Positions 45,468 through 54,890 of a DNA stretch of 64,000 nucleotides are shown here, piece after piece. This DNA comes from Vagococcus allomyrinae. GTDB taxonomy: Bacteria > Bacillota > Bacilli > Lactobacillales > Vagococcaceae. Positions within the stretch are counted from its first letter, which is position 1; every line of letters starts with the position of its first letter. The position numbers were made by a program, and so were the translations under genes. The DNA is taken from positions 151,140 through 215,139 of the forward strand of contig NZ_JAEEGA010000011.1 in the NCBI RefSeq assembly GCF_017829975.1, given 5' to 3'. The notes beneath the pieces are model-generated. The model did no database searches. It had not been told where the DNA came from and was given only the letters and a program-made list of their open reading frames with translations.

Positions 45468-46745
45468 TTAAAAATCTAAATCTAAATCATCAAATCGTTG
45501 ATCCTTTTCAGCCGCTAATTCGGTTGCAATGACTTCTTTCTCATAAAGCTTAAAAAAAGGATAATACATCAAGATCGATGCGCCAAAAACGACACCGACC
45601 AATAGGAGCGCTCGCCAATCTAGCGTCGCTAAGACTTGGGCTAAAGGCAACGGCAAATCGGCGACATGATAAGCTGGCACATTCACCCAGCCCCACTTAA
45701 AGACAAACCACTGACAAACAGCCAAAAGGGGCGTGCCAATCACAAAGGGAATAAAAAAGTAAGGGTTATAAGCAATCGGCAAGCCATAAAGAATCGGTTC
45801 TGAAATATGGAAAATACTGGGAATAATCGCAACCTTGCCTTTCGTTCGAAGACTGTCTACTTTGCTGAAAATGGCTAGGACAGCCAAAGCTCCCACTAAC
45901 CCAGAACCAGACATCCCGGCAAAAAAATCCCAAAAGTTAGGGGTGAAAATGTGCGTTGCTTCTTTGCCCGCAGCAAGTAAATTGGTATTCAACACCAAAT
46001 TATTAGTGGCGATCGGTAAGACCAGCGCCGCCAAAATCGAATAACCATTTAAGCCAATAAACCAAAACAACATTTCCAATAACACAATTAAAAAGATCAT
46101 CACCGGCGTATCAAAACCAGCGATAAGCCGCCACCCCCATTGTATAAGCCCACTTTCCACCACGTATAGACGGCAAGCGTAAAATAGTAGGCTAATAAGG
46201 ATCAAATACGTGCTTGAAATCACTAATTGATAAGCCGTTTTTCGACTGCCCAGCGGTATTCCCTTTAGCCGCGTACTTTCCTTCTTTTTACCCGCTTGAT
46301 GAATCACTTCAACCGTCAACAAAGGAACTGCCAATCCGATTAGCAGATTAGCAAATTTCAGGTCCGCCATGTTTACTGACCCACTTAAGACTAAATGACT
46401 GACAACCACTGCCACAACGCTTAAAAAGATCGAATAAAAGAATGGGGTGTTAAGGTGCTTGCTGTGATGATAACTTACTGAAACCCCTAGATAAATCGCC
46501 AACATCCCATAGGTGCTAAAGATTAAAAACTGCCAAAGGTCCTGCCATTGGCTTAAAAAAGCGGCGCCAAACCAATTAAGTCGACTTAAAAAAAGCAACA
46601 TGGCAAAAATCGACCCCACTAAAAGGACGATGGTCAAGTCCATCATCCCTTTTTTTATGGAAGATAATAAGCGTTGCTTTTCAATTTTTTGTGAGAATGG
46701 TGTTAGGCGACGTTGTAATGTTGATATTTTATCTGCATATGACAT
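45468..46745 (-). CDS. PTS EIIC, lactose/cellobiose family
   Basis: A 425-residue PTS permease with about ten membrane segments. Family features are DTPVMIFLIVLLEMLFWFIGLNGYS, AGMSGSGLVGALAVLAIF and SEPILYGLPIAYNPYFFIPF. It lacks soluble PTS domains, which are supplied by separate EIIA and EIIB genes immediately upstream. The ATG has AAGGGAG upstream. It imports and phosphorylates a sugar, probably beta-linked; the operon has no 6-phospho-glycosidase. Confidence 0.92.
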   Translation of the reverse strand: MSYADKISTLQRRLTPFSQKIEKQRLLSSIKKGMMDLTIVLLVGSIFAMLLFLSRLNWFGAAFLSQWQDLWQFLIFSTYGMLAIYLGVSVSYHHSKHLNTPFFYSIFLSVVAVVVSHLVLSGSVNMADLKFANLLIGLAVPLLTVEVIHQAGKKKESTRLKGIPLGSRKTAYQLVISSTYLILISLLFYACRLYVVESGLIQWGWRLIAGFDTPVMIFLIVLLEMLFWFIGLNGYSILAALVLPIATNNLVLNTNLLAAGKEATHIFTPNFWDFFAGMSGSGLVGALAVLAIFSKVDSLRTKGKVAIIPSIFHISEPILYGLPIAYNPYFFIPFVIGTPLLAVCQWFVFKWGWVNVPAYHVADLPLPLAQVLATLDWRALLLVGVVFGASILMYYPFFKLYEKEVIATELAAEKDQRFDDLDLDF

Positions 46746-46793
46746 TCAGCATCTCCCTTTTCAAATGATCGACATAACGTAAACCAACCAATT

Positions 46794-47132
46794 CTATTGG
46801 CTATTTAGTTGTAACGCAATGGCCGCTTTGAGAATATTTCCGCCATTAACAGTGCCATAATCCTGACTGTTAATCACTTCAATTGGCTTGTGGTAAGCTG
46901 CGGCGATCTCAGCCAACTCATCAAAACGATGGCTAATTTGTGGCCCTAATAAGACCACATCAAAGGCCTCGATATGTTCTCGCAGCTCGCCAGCTGGATG
47001 AGCCTCAATCAGAATATCTTTCCCTTTAAGCTTTTCGCTATTTTTGACAATCTCTTCCATTTTACCTACCATCACACCGGTCGATGCCCCTAAATTACAG
47101 GCCAATAAAATATGTAATTTCTCAAAGTTCAT
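46794..47132 (-). CDS. PTS EIIB, lactose/cellobiose family
   Basis: A 112-residue cytoplasmic phosphocarrier. The phosphorylated cysteine is Cys12 in HILLACNLGASTG, and the rest fits the EIIB-Cel fold. It passes phosphate from EIIA to the sugar at EIIC. It starts one base after the EIIA stop with GAGGAG upstream. Confidence 0.94.
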   Translation of the reverse strand: MNFEKLHILLACNLGASTGVMVGKMEEIVKNSEKLKGKDILIEAHPAGELREHIEAFDVVLLGPQISHRFDELAEIAAAYHKPIEVINSQDYGTVNGGNILKAAIALQLNSQ

Positions 47133-47133
47133 C

Positions 47134-47451
47134 TTACTTCTCCTCTTTCCCCAAACGTTGATATAATAGAATAAATTCTTTGGCTAACGTTAACATTAAA
47201 ATCGTGTTCATCAAAGTATCTTGAGCGTGGACCAATAAAACCGATAGCTCATTTTTTTCGCCCTGAGCTTCTTTGACGATCATCGATGTCTGAACCTTAT
47301 GGGCATCATTCATCACTTTTTCCGATTCAGACACTTTTTTATTTGCCGCTTCAAATTCACCTTCTCTTGCATAATTGATAGCCTGTACGAGATAACCAAA
47401 AGCATCTCCAGCTTTTGAAATCAATTCAAAGGAAACCTGCTCTACGTTCAT
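47134..47451 (-). CDS. PTS EIIA, lactose/cellobiose family
   Basis: A 105-residue helical-bundle phosphocarrier of the EIIA-Lac/Cel family. The phosphorylated histidine is His75 in SVLLVHAQDTLMNT. It receives phosphate from HPr. The ATG has GAGGAG upstream, and the gene is first after the PRD regulator. It may also serve the EIIC at 38701-39972, which has no EIIA of its own. Confidence 0.94.
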   Translation of the reverse strand: MNVEQVSFELISKAGDAFGYLVQAINYAREGEFEAANKKVSESEKVMNDAHKVQTSMIVKEAQGEKNELSVLLVHAQDTLMNTILMLTLAKEFILLYQRLGKEEK

Positions 47452-47463
47452 GTTAATTCTCCT

Positions 47464-49497
47464 CTACTTATAAATTGTGGATGTGACAATGCTGTATATG
47501 TCAGCCGCATGATTCGATGATAAAATGCTGTTAATCTTGTCTTCATTGAAGGCTAGTTTGGCGATATTTTCCATGACGCGATGGGTCGTTTGATCCTTAA
47601 GGGCAATCGTGATAATCAATTGAACCTCCTCTGGAAAATTGCCAGTTAAATTCGTCCCTTCTTTCAAGGTCGTAATCCACAGACCGGCGTGATTTACCCC
47701 ATCTTCCATTCCGGCATGAGCAATCATGACTTTAGGCGCAATCACCATGTAAGGACCGTGCTTTCTGATATTACTCATAATTCTTTTTTTATAAGCAGCT
47801 TGAGTGGCCTTGATTTTTTCTAAACCGTCAGTGCCAATGGCGATCGCTTCTTCCCACCGCAATCGCTGTGGCATAATGGAAATATTCGCCACTGAAAAGT
47901 GAATGTCAGGGATTAATTCCTTGGTCGACAGCCGATTCTTTTTAGTTAGTATTTTAATCAAGTCCAATTCCAACTTACTTAGGTTCGTAATTTCATTGGT
48001 ATTTTCACGAATAGTTTCCATAATTCGATTAAAGTGACTCAAACCATTGTCCTTACTATTTAACAGTCGCGTATCAAAATACGTCTTAAGACGCTCCAAA
48101 TCATGGCCGGTTAAATAGTTGTTAATTTTGATTATTTTAGGTGACCTTATATCAGGTATCTCCACGGTGCTAATAATAAAATCGTATTGATCCAAATCCT
48201 TGGCTGAAAACTTTTTCAGCGAAGAAGTCTCAATTCGATTAAAGTCAAACACCTTTTTTAATTGAGACTGCAACATTTTCGAGACGGCTAATCCTTCGAC
48301 ACAGACGACTAAGACATTCGGTTTTTTCTTTTGCGCAACGTGCCGATTTTCGATTTCCGAGGCAAAGTAAATCACTAAAAAGGAAATTTCATGATCGCTG
48401 ATCTCGATGTCATAGGTCTTTGCCAGCCTCCCAACTGCTCCTTTAAGCAACTTAAACAAATCCGGATAATCAGAGACAATTTCTTTATAAATCGGGTTAG
48501 TGGTTTTGATTCCCAAGCGATTGCGATCAATCATATTCGAGACATGAGCCGTTAGCTGAGTAAAAAAAGTGGCACTAAAACTGGCCATATCTTGATCAAA
48601 ATAATCCGCAATTATTTCGGTTAACTCATAGACACTTTGCTTTACATCAAGTTGCGTTTTAGCAGCCCGAACGCTGGAAGAGTCATTGATCATCAACCGT
48701 AAAAGGGTTTCTGTTTCGGATAATTCCCCTTTGTTCTTCGTCAAAAACTGACGTAACTCCCAACCTTCAGACTCTTCTTGAATGCGGTAAATCAAGGTCA
48801 GCAGCAATGTCGTATAAGCATCTTCAAATTCTTTTCCCAAATACTGCTCAAGCTTTTTAACGGCATAATAACTCTCAGATAAGTACTCCAAGTCAAACAA
48901 GTTAAAAATAATCAACTCAGCTTTCTTAGAAAACACCACCTCGTCTGTCTCGATAAAGGTGTACAGTTCCCGCAGATTAATCGATTTCAACAATAAATCA
49001 GAAAAAGAGAGGCAACGTTCCAACAATTCTCCTGCGATTTGGTACCCTTTTCGTTTGACATGTTTAAGAACTAAGGAACTTCCCCGGAACTGCTCTTCCA
49101 ATACTTTCATATTGTTCAAAACCGTTGTTCGAGAAATGAATAATACCTCTTCAAAGTAGGAGACTGGCGTTGTTTCCTGAGCTAATAATAAACTTAGTAA
49201 GATGAACTCTTCAATTTCGTCTTTTGAATACTTATAGGTTTTTGGTGTCGTGCGCTGTTTAAACGCTTGAATAAGTTGATATAATTCATCTCGCTTGCCA
49301 ATCATAATGCCTTTTTTCAAACTGCGATTTAAAGGTTCCAACTGATTTTTTTTAAGAAAAACTTCGATTTTCTCAATATCATACCGAACCATTCTTTCGG
49401 TAATTCCATGATGATGGGCGATCTCTTTATAGTTAACATATTGCTCTTGTTCCAATAAATAGTCTAAAATAGCCAGTTCTCTATGACTTAATTTCAT
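47464..49497 (-). CDS. PRD-containing transcriptional activator (LicR/ManR type)
   Basis: A 677-residue modular regulator. N-terminal HTH domains (about 1-150; KEIAHHHGITERMVRYDIEKIE is the first) are followed by two PTS regulation domains (about 190-400), an EIIB-like domain (VLVVCVEGLAVSKMLQSQL, about 410-430) and a C-terminal EIIA-like domain (about 540-677) with His in MIAHAGMEDGVNHAGLWI. Such proteins are activators whose activity is set by PTS phosphorylation at the PRDs, EIIB and EIIA sites. The ATG at 49497 has AAGGACGG upstream. It is the first gene of the PTS operon and most likely activates it. Confidence 0.9.
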   Translation of the reverse strand: MKLSHRELAILDYLLEQEQYVNYKEIAHHHGITERMVRYDIEKIEVFLKKNQLEPLNRSLKKGIMIGKRDELYQLIQAFKQRTTPKTYKYSKDEIEEFILLSLLLAQETTPVSYFEEVLFISRTTVLNNMKVLEEQFRGSSLVLKHVKRKGYQIAGELLERCLSFSDLLLKSINLRELYTFIETDEVVFSKKAELIIFNLFDLEYLSESYYAVKKLEQYLGKEFEDAYTTLLLTLIYRIQEESEGWELRQFLTKNKGELSETETLLRLMINDSSSVRAAKTQLDVKQSVYELTEIIADYFDQDMASFSATFFTQLTAHVSNMIDRNRLGIKTTNPIYKEIVSDYPDLFKLLKGAVGRLAKTYDIEISDHEISFLVIYFASEIENRHVAQKKKPNVLVVCVEGLAVSKMLQSQLKKVFDFNRIETSSLKKFSAKDLDQYDFIISTVEIPDIRSPKIIKINNYLTGHDLERLKTYFDTRLLNSKDNGLSHFNRIMETIRENTNEITNLSKLELDLIKILTKKNRLSTKELIPDIHFSVANISIMPQRLRWEEAIAIGTDGLEKIKATQAAYKKRIMSNIRKHGPYMVIAPKVMIAHAGMEDGVNHAGLWITTLKEGTNLTGNFPEEVQLIITIALKDQTTHRVMENIAKLAFNEDKINSILSSNHAADIYSIVTSTIYK

Positions 49498-49732
49498 TTT
49501 ACATCCGTCCTTCACTTAAATTCTATCTCGCCTTACCGCCGATATCAAACGGTACTATGACACTTTTTGGCAACCTTTTGCTAGAATCTTTTCGTAATCT
49601 TAAGTCCTTGACTCCTAAGAAAAGCAGCAGGCTTTCAGGTCACAGATGGATCGTTGTACGCGTTAACATCAGCTGACTATTTTAGTTTATTTAGTTTGAA
49701 GCAAAAATGCAATCAAAGGTTTGATCTCAGGA

Positions 49733-50998
49733 CTACTTGACCTTGACCTGATACCCACAATAATCTAAGACTAGCTCACAAAACATGGCATTGGCCCAAG
49801 AAAACCATTCGCGGGTATAACGGGTTGGCTGGTTAGGGTCAAAGGATTCGTGCACTTGACCAGTGCCCCCTGTGGTCTGCGTAAGCAATTGAATCTTGGT
49901 CCATTTTTCCGCTGAGGTTTGAGCGGTGATCCCTTCAACTGCAATGGCAATTGGCCAAACATAACCAGCTGGAGTATGAGGACTTCCAATCCCAGCAGCC
50001 TCTGTTCCTTGATAGTAATAAGGATTTTCATTGCTTAAAACTATCTGGCGAGTGGCTAAATAACAAGGATCGTCAGTTGGGATTGCTGTCAGCATCGGCA
50101 AAGATAACAAACTAGGCATATTGCTGTCATCCATCACCAACTGATTTCCCAAACCATCCACTTCATAAGCGTAATAATTCCCTTTAGGTCCAGCTAATTT
50201 GGCATAACGATCGACTCCTTGATCAATCGCCCCTTTTAGTTCCTTGATCTTCTCTTCTAAGGCAACTTGTTTAAGTGGGCAGATCGCCAACATCTCCAAC
50301 ATTCGCGCCAAAATATGACTGGCAAAGAGATTACTGGGAACCAAATAATGATACTGACAGGGATCATCACTTGGGCGAAATCCCGACCAAGTCATTCCTG
50401 TATAAGTTGTCAAAGAGCCCTTGCCTTCCCGTGATAAATAGTCGCTTGCTGGTCTCACAAAGGTATAAGCAGAGTTAGTTTCATGGTCTTGTTCCCTGAT
50501 CCATAAGTCAACAACCTGTTCGACACTGGCGACAAAACTAGCATCAAATAAACTGGTGTCCGCCGTCGTTTGCCAATATTGATAAATTAACTGAAAAGGA
50601 AAACAAAGGGAGTCAATCTCGTATTTTTGTTCCCAAACATGGGGGCCTTGAGGAGGTAAATCCTCATCCCATCTTTCCGGTTGGGCTGCCATGGTATAAG
50701 CATTGGCATAGGGATCAATGGCCATAAAGGCTAGTTGCCTTCTGATAATGCCTTTCACCAAGTGAGCTAATTTAGGAGATTCCTTTAAAAAAGGCAAGAT
50801 CGGGCGTAATTGACAGCTGGAGTCTCTTAACCACATAGCCGGAATATCGCCTGTCACCATGTAAACAGAGCCGTCCTCTTGTTGTGAAACAGTTCGGTTA
50901 AACGTGTCCAAAAAGGCCGTTTCAAAGAGCTTCAGCACCTCTGGGTCAGCGATTTTTTCCTTGACCTTCTGTACAATCTGTTGCAATTCTTTTTCCAT
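49733..50998 (-). CDS. GH125 exo-alpha-1,6-mannosidase
   Basis: A 421-residue glycoside hydrolase family 125 enzyme, an inverting exo-alpha-1,6-mannosidase. The family signature VTGDIPAMWLRDSSCQLRP lies at about residues 48-66, and further conserved stretches are SGFRPSDDPCQYHYLVPSN, MDDSNMPSLLSLP and HESFDPNQPTRYTREWFSWAN. No signal peptide, so it acts in the cytoplasm. It follows the GH38 mannosidase by 29 bases, and together they would remove alpha-linked mannose from N-glycan fragments. Last gene of its operon. Confidence 0.95.
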   Translation of the reverse strand: MEKELQQIVQKVKEKIADPEVLKLFETAFLDTFNRTVSQQEDGSVYMVTGDIPAMWLRDSSCQLRPILPFLKESPKLAHLVKGIIRRQLAFMAIDPYANAYTMAAQPERWDEDLPPQGPHVWEQKYEIDSLCFPFQLIYQYWQTTADTSLFDASFVASVEQVVDLWIREQDHETNSAYTFVRPASDYLSREGKGSLTTYTGMTWSGFRPSDDPCQYHYLVPSNLFASHILARMLEMLAICPLKQVALEEKIKELKGAIDQGVDRYAKLAGPKGNYYAYEVDGLGNQLVMDDSNMPSLLSLPMLTAIPTDDPCYLATRQIVLSNENPYYYQGTEAAGIGSPHTPAGYVWPIAIAVEGITAQTSAEKWTKIQLLTQTTGGTGQVHESFDPNQPTRYTREWFSWANAMFCELVLDYCGYQVKVK

Positions 50999-51027
50999 CC
51001 GTATTTTTCCTCGTTTATTCCATAGTT

Positions 51028-54000
51028 TTAAGCAAAATCCAATCTAATGGTTTTAATTTCGTAAGGTTTTAATTTAAAGCTTATGCCATTATCGGCTAAG
51101 GTCAGATCTTCGTCTGGCAGCAGTTCTTCCATCAGGTTATTGGTAACAGCCTCTTTTATGGTAAACTCACTCCTTAACGAAATACGATCGGTCATCCCAC
51201 CGTATTCATGGAGCCGCAAGATGTATCCTTTGCCATCTTCTGCGACTTTTAAGGCATCGATCATCACGTGATCCGTCTCCAAAATAATCAGAGATCCCTC
51301 ATTTCGTGCTTTTCCCACGCTAAATTCCAACGGATTATTGAGATGCCACGCTTCCTCGACAACTTGCCCTTCAATAAAATCACCTTGATGAGGCAGTAAA
51401 CTATAAGTAAATTGATGGTTGCCAATATCCTGAGTAGCATCTGGGTATTCCGCGCTTTTGACAAGGGTTAAGCGGATGATATTGTCTTTAATATCATGGC
51501 CATACTTGCAATCATTTAACAGCGCCACGCCGTAATTCCGTTCCGACATGTCGACCCACTGATGAGCCACCGTTTCAAATTTTGCAAAATCCCAACTAGT
51601 ATTCCAATGATTAGGCCGTTTCACATTGCCATATTGAATATCATATCTGGCTTCTGTCGCATGCAGGTCAACCGGAAACGCGACTTTTAACAGTTTACTC
51701 GGTTCTTGCCAATCTAAGACCGTTTCAAAATCGATCCGTTTTGACTGTTGATAAAAATGAATCTGTTGATCGACCTTTGAACCACCAAAAGTCCAACTCA
51801 GACTCACCGTCGTTCTGATGTCCCCTTCCGTTACGTTGACGGCAACCAAGTCCGTGATTTCATCGTGTTTTTCTTGATAAAAGGAATCGATATTCCAAGC
51901 ATCAAATTGAATCGGCTTGTCCGTAAAGACTTGTAAAACATTCAGCCGTTCCCCGTCTTTGTTAACAAAACGCTCCTGCTCCTTGTCATACAACGCCTTG
52001 ATGTTGCCTTGGCTATTAAATGTGACTTGGTAATAATCCGTGTCAAGGACGAGGGCTTCTGGCGAGACCGACTTGGTTTCAAGCCTTTGTTCCTCGTCAC
52101 TTTTGGCAGTAATCGTAGTATAAGCTAGAGGCGTTAACGTTGCTAAAGCCACTAAATAGGTCGTGTCATTAATCCGTTGGGCGGTTAATTTTTTACCCTC
52201 TTGATAGAAAGCTGTCCCTTTCGGAGCCACGGCCTTGACTAATTGTGGGCTACTCCACTGACTGGCATTAAAGACGGTCAACTGCTCCTCTTGACTAAGG
52301 GCTAGCTCCGTAAAGAGCTCATCCGCCACTTGAGTCATTTCTTGGCCCAATTGTTCATATTCTAACAGGCTGTCTTCATAAACTTCTTTAATGGATGAAC
52401 CAGGAATAATATCGTGGAATTGGTTTCTCAATAAGATTTTCCACATATCATTAAACCTGACTTGGGGAATCGTCCGCCCCTTTGTCAACGAGGCTAAAAC
52501 GTTTAACATTTCATTGGTTCTAAAAGCCAGTTCGAACTGACGATTAAATTTCTTATTTGCCCCTTGGCTAGTATAAGTGCCACGATGAAACTCAAAGTAC
52601 AATTCGCCATTCCAGACATGCTGATACTCTTGTGTCGCGGCAAACCGTTGTTTCAAATTGGAAAAATAATCACGAATTGAGGTTGATTGGATCGTGGGAA
52701 AATTACCGACACTGTCCAAAGCGGATTTCATTTCCAACATTTCCCGATTAGGCCCACCGCCGCCATCGCCATAACCATAGGCAAACAACAAATCTTGGTT
52801 AAGACCTTTTTCATGGTAATTATTCCAAGTCCCGACAATGGCTTCAGCTGTCATTTGACTATTATAAGTAAAGCCCGGCTGATCAATATCGTCAGGGGTA
52901 GTAATAATATGGGTCAAGATCTCACTGCCATCAATCCCTCGCCAAGTAAAGGTATCTGTTGGTAAGCTATTGTATTCATTCCAACCCAGTTTAGTTGTCA
53001 TAAAGGTCTCAATGTTCGACAGTTTCAAAATCTGCGGTAGCGCCCATGAATAGCCAAAGACATCTGGCAGCCACAGTGTTTTGGATTGATAAGCAAACTC
53101 CTCTTGATAAAAGGCTTGCCCCATTAATAATTGGCGAACGAGGGATTCGCCAGAAGGGATATTACAATCCGCTTCGACCCACATGCCCCCTTCGACTTCC
53201 CACTTGCCAGCCTTAACTTGCTCCTTGATTTTTTGGTAAAGATCAGGATAGTCTTGTTTAAGGTAGTCATACAACTGAGGCATCGACTGTAAAAACGTAT
53301 AGTCGTCATACTCCGTCATCAACTTTAAGACACTTGAAAAGGTGCGAGCAATTTTTTCCCGGGTGTGTTTCAAACGCCAAAGCCAAGCCACATCCACATG
53401 AGCATGGCCAAAGGCCGAAATGGTAATCTCATTTGTTTGCCTTAGTTTAGCCACTTCAGCGGTTAAGTAATCTGCCGCTTCATAGATCGACTGTCTTTCT
53501 TGCTGGTGATCTCGAGAATTCCACGCTATTTTTAAATAGGTTTGATTTAATAATTGTGTTAGCTTAATCCGCTCATAACGATTATCGTCATAGGTTTGAA
53601 TGATTTGTAAAATCGCCAACGACTGATAATAAAAAGCGTCGATTTTCTCATCTAAGAAACAAATATCACTTTGTTTCAGTTGGTGCAGCATTTCCTTTTT
53701 AGCCGAGTCCCCTGGCAAGCCTGACCACAGACGAAACGCCAGTTCATGGCGCTGATTCTCTTGTTCTTTGGTAAAGATGACTTCTTGATGATTGGTATCA
53801 ATCCCTTGAAGAACTTGATTGTTAAGAAAGGCGAGACCTTCAAAACCCGCATTATTGCCCCCTTCTGTCACACCAAAATCAAATAGCCCAACGACTCGTT
53901 GCCCCTTTTCAGCAACGGGCAACTCAATGGTGGCTTTAAGCCAGAGATATTTATCAAGACCTTGCCAAATTGACTGAATGGGCAGCTCATCGCTAAAATC

Positions 54001-54153
54001 AACTTCATCAGGATGACGACCATTCTCTCCTAAAGGATCATCGGCACTCAAAAAGCGGGAAATACTAAAAACCCTTTGATAGCGCTTTGTGCCAACCTCA
54101 TTAATGCGACTGGTTAATTTTTCAATCGTCCAAAAATTTTTTGTGAAATCCAT
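51028..54153 (-). CDS. GH38 alpha-mannosidase
   Basis: A 1041-residue family 38 alpha-mannosidase. The zinc-binding HAHVD is at residues 250-254, and the catalytic nucleophile is probably Asp364 in WLPDVFGYS. C-terminal beta-sandwich domains follow, as in bacterial GH38 enzymes. There is no signal peptide, so it acts on imported oligosaccharides in the cytoplasm. The ATG has AAGGAG upstream. A terminator-like hairpin lies between this gene and the DUF624 gene before it, which would lower its expression. Confidence 0.95.
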   Translation of the reverse strand: MDFTKNFWTIEKLTSRINEVGTKRYQRVFSISRFLSADDPLGENGRHPDEVDFSDELPIQSIWQGLDKYLWLKATIELPVAEKGQRVVGLFDFGVTEGGNNAGFEGLAFLNNQVLQGIDTNHQEVIFTKEQENQRHELAFRLWSGLPGDSAKKEMLHQLKQSDICFLDEKIDAFYYQSLAILQIIQTYDDNRYERIKLTQLLNQTYLKIAWNSRDHQQERQSIYEAADYLTAEVAKLRQTNEITISAFGHAHVDVAWLWRLKHTREKIARTFSSVLKLMTEYDDYTFLQSMPQLYDYLKQDYPDLYQKIKEQVKAGKWEVEGGMWVEADCNIPSGESLVRQLLMGQAFYQEEFAYQSKTLWLPDVFGYSWALPQILKLSNIETFMTTKLGWNEYNSLPTDTFTWRGIDGSEILTHIITTPDDIDQPGFTYNSQMTAEAIVGTWNNYHEKGLNQDLLFAYGYGDGGGGPNREMLEMKSALDSVGNFPTIQSTSIRDYFSNLKQRFAATQEYQHVWNGELYFEFHRGTYTSQGANKKFNRQFELAFRTNEMLNVLASLTKGRTIPQVRFNDMWKILLRNQFHDIIPGSSIKEVYEDSLLEYEQLGQEMTQVADELFTELALSQEEQLTVFNASQWSSPQLVKAVAPKGTAFYQEGKKLTAQRINDTTYLVALATLTPLAYTTITAKSDEEQRLETKSVSPEALVLDTDYYQVTFNSQGNIKALYDKEQERFVNKDGERLNVLQVFTDKPIQFDAWNIDSFYQEKHDEITDLVAVNVTEGDIRTTVSLSWTFGGSKVDQQIHFYQQSKRIDFETVLDWQEPSKLLKVAFPVDLHATEARYDIQYGNVKRPNHWNTSWDFAKFETVAHQWVDMSERNYGVALLNDCKYGHDIKDNIIRLTLVKSAEYPDATQDIGNHQFTYSLLPHQGDFIEGQVVEEAWHLNNPLEFSVGKARNEGSLIILETDHVMIDALKVAEDGKGYILRLHEYGGMTDRISLRSEFTIKEAVTNNLMEELLPDEDLTLADNGISFKLKPYEIKTIRLDFA

Positions 54154-54191
54154 TGCTATCTCCTTTGTCTTGCTAAATTGTGTTACTTAAC

Positions 54192-54243
54192 AAAAAATTC
54201 TCGACGGTCATACCGTTATAAACCAGGTATTCCCCATCGAGAA
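54192..54243 (-). terminator. terminator-like hairpin inside the glycan operon
   Basis: On the minus strand TTCTCGA (54243-54237) pairs with TCGAGAA (54204-54198), with GG/CC pairs inside, followed by TTTTTT. It lies after the DUF624 gene and before the GH38 gene, so it may act as a partial terminator. Confidence 0.65.
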
Positions 54244-54265
54244 ACGGTAGTGTGACAATCAGTTG

Positions 54266-54871
54266 TCACTGATTCTGCGAGGCCAAAACCAGAAATTCCC
54301 GCCAAACACTTTTTTCAATTGTCAGATAGGCCCAAAAGACGAGACCGATGACGATGATCATCCCTTGAGGAACCAGTGAGATGGCAACGCCTCCAGCCAC
54401 AACACTTAAAATCAACAAAAAAGTTTGGGGTAATTTTATCATGACCAAAAGCAATGACTTACGCAATTGCTCGCCGATTTTCTCCTGGGGATTAAGTATC
54501 AGTGAAAAAAGCAGATTTCCCATGGTCACACTGCTTAATCCCATAAAAAAGACGGACAAGACACTGACGGTGATCTTCATGGACTGAGGCAGATTCGTCG
54601 CCAAAGAAAGATTTAAACCACCAATCGCCATCACTGCCATCCACAGAAGTTGGCAAGCAAGGCTTTTGAGAAAATAGGTTTTAAAAAAATGACGGAATGC
54701 TCCTAAAGGAGAAACCCATTCGGCTGTCAAATGATAGAAATAGGTCGCACCCACCAAAGAAACAATCGTTGGAAATAACGTAACAATTGGTAAACTGCCG
54801 ATAATCAAGATGGCACTCAAAATAACAACACTCATGATTTGTCCTAAAAAATGATTGAACCACTGTTTCAT
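54266..54871 (-). CDS. DUF624 (YesL-like) membrane protein
   Basis: A 201-residue protein with about five membrane helices, of the DUF624/YesL family. Members often sit in ABC sugar operons beside the permeases, as here (19 bases after the second permease), but their role is not known. The ATG at 54871 lies 8 bases after AGGGGGG; an in-frame TTG two codons earlier is too close. Confidence 0.85.
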   Translation of the reverse strand: MKQWFNHFLGQIMSVVILSAILIIGSLPIVTLFPTIVSLVGATYFYHLTAEWVSPLGAFRHFFKTYFLKSLACQLLWMAVMAIGGLNLSLATNLPQSMKITVSVLSVFFMGLSSVTMGNLLFSLILNPQEKIGEQLRKSLLLVMIKLPQTFLLILSVVAGGVAISLVPQGMIIVIGLVFWAYLTIEKSVWREFLVLASQNQ

Positions 54872-54890
54872 CAGCAATTCCCCCCTCTCT

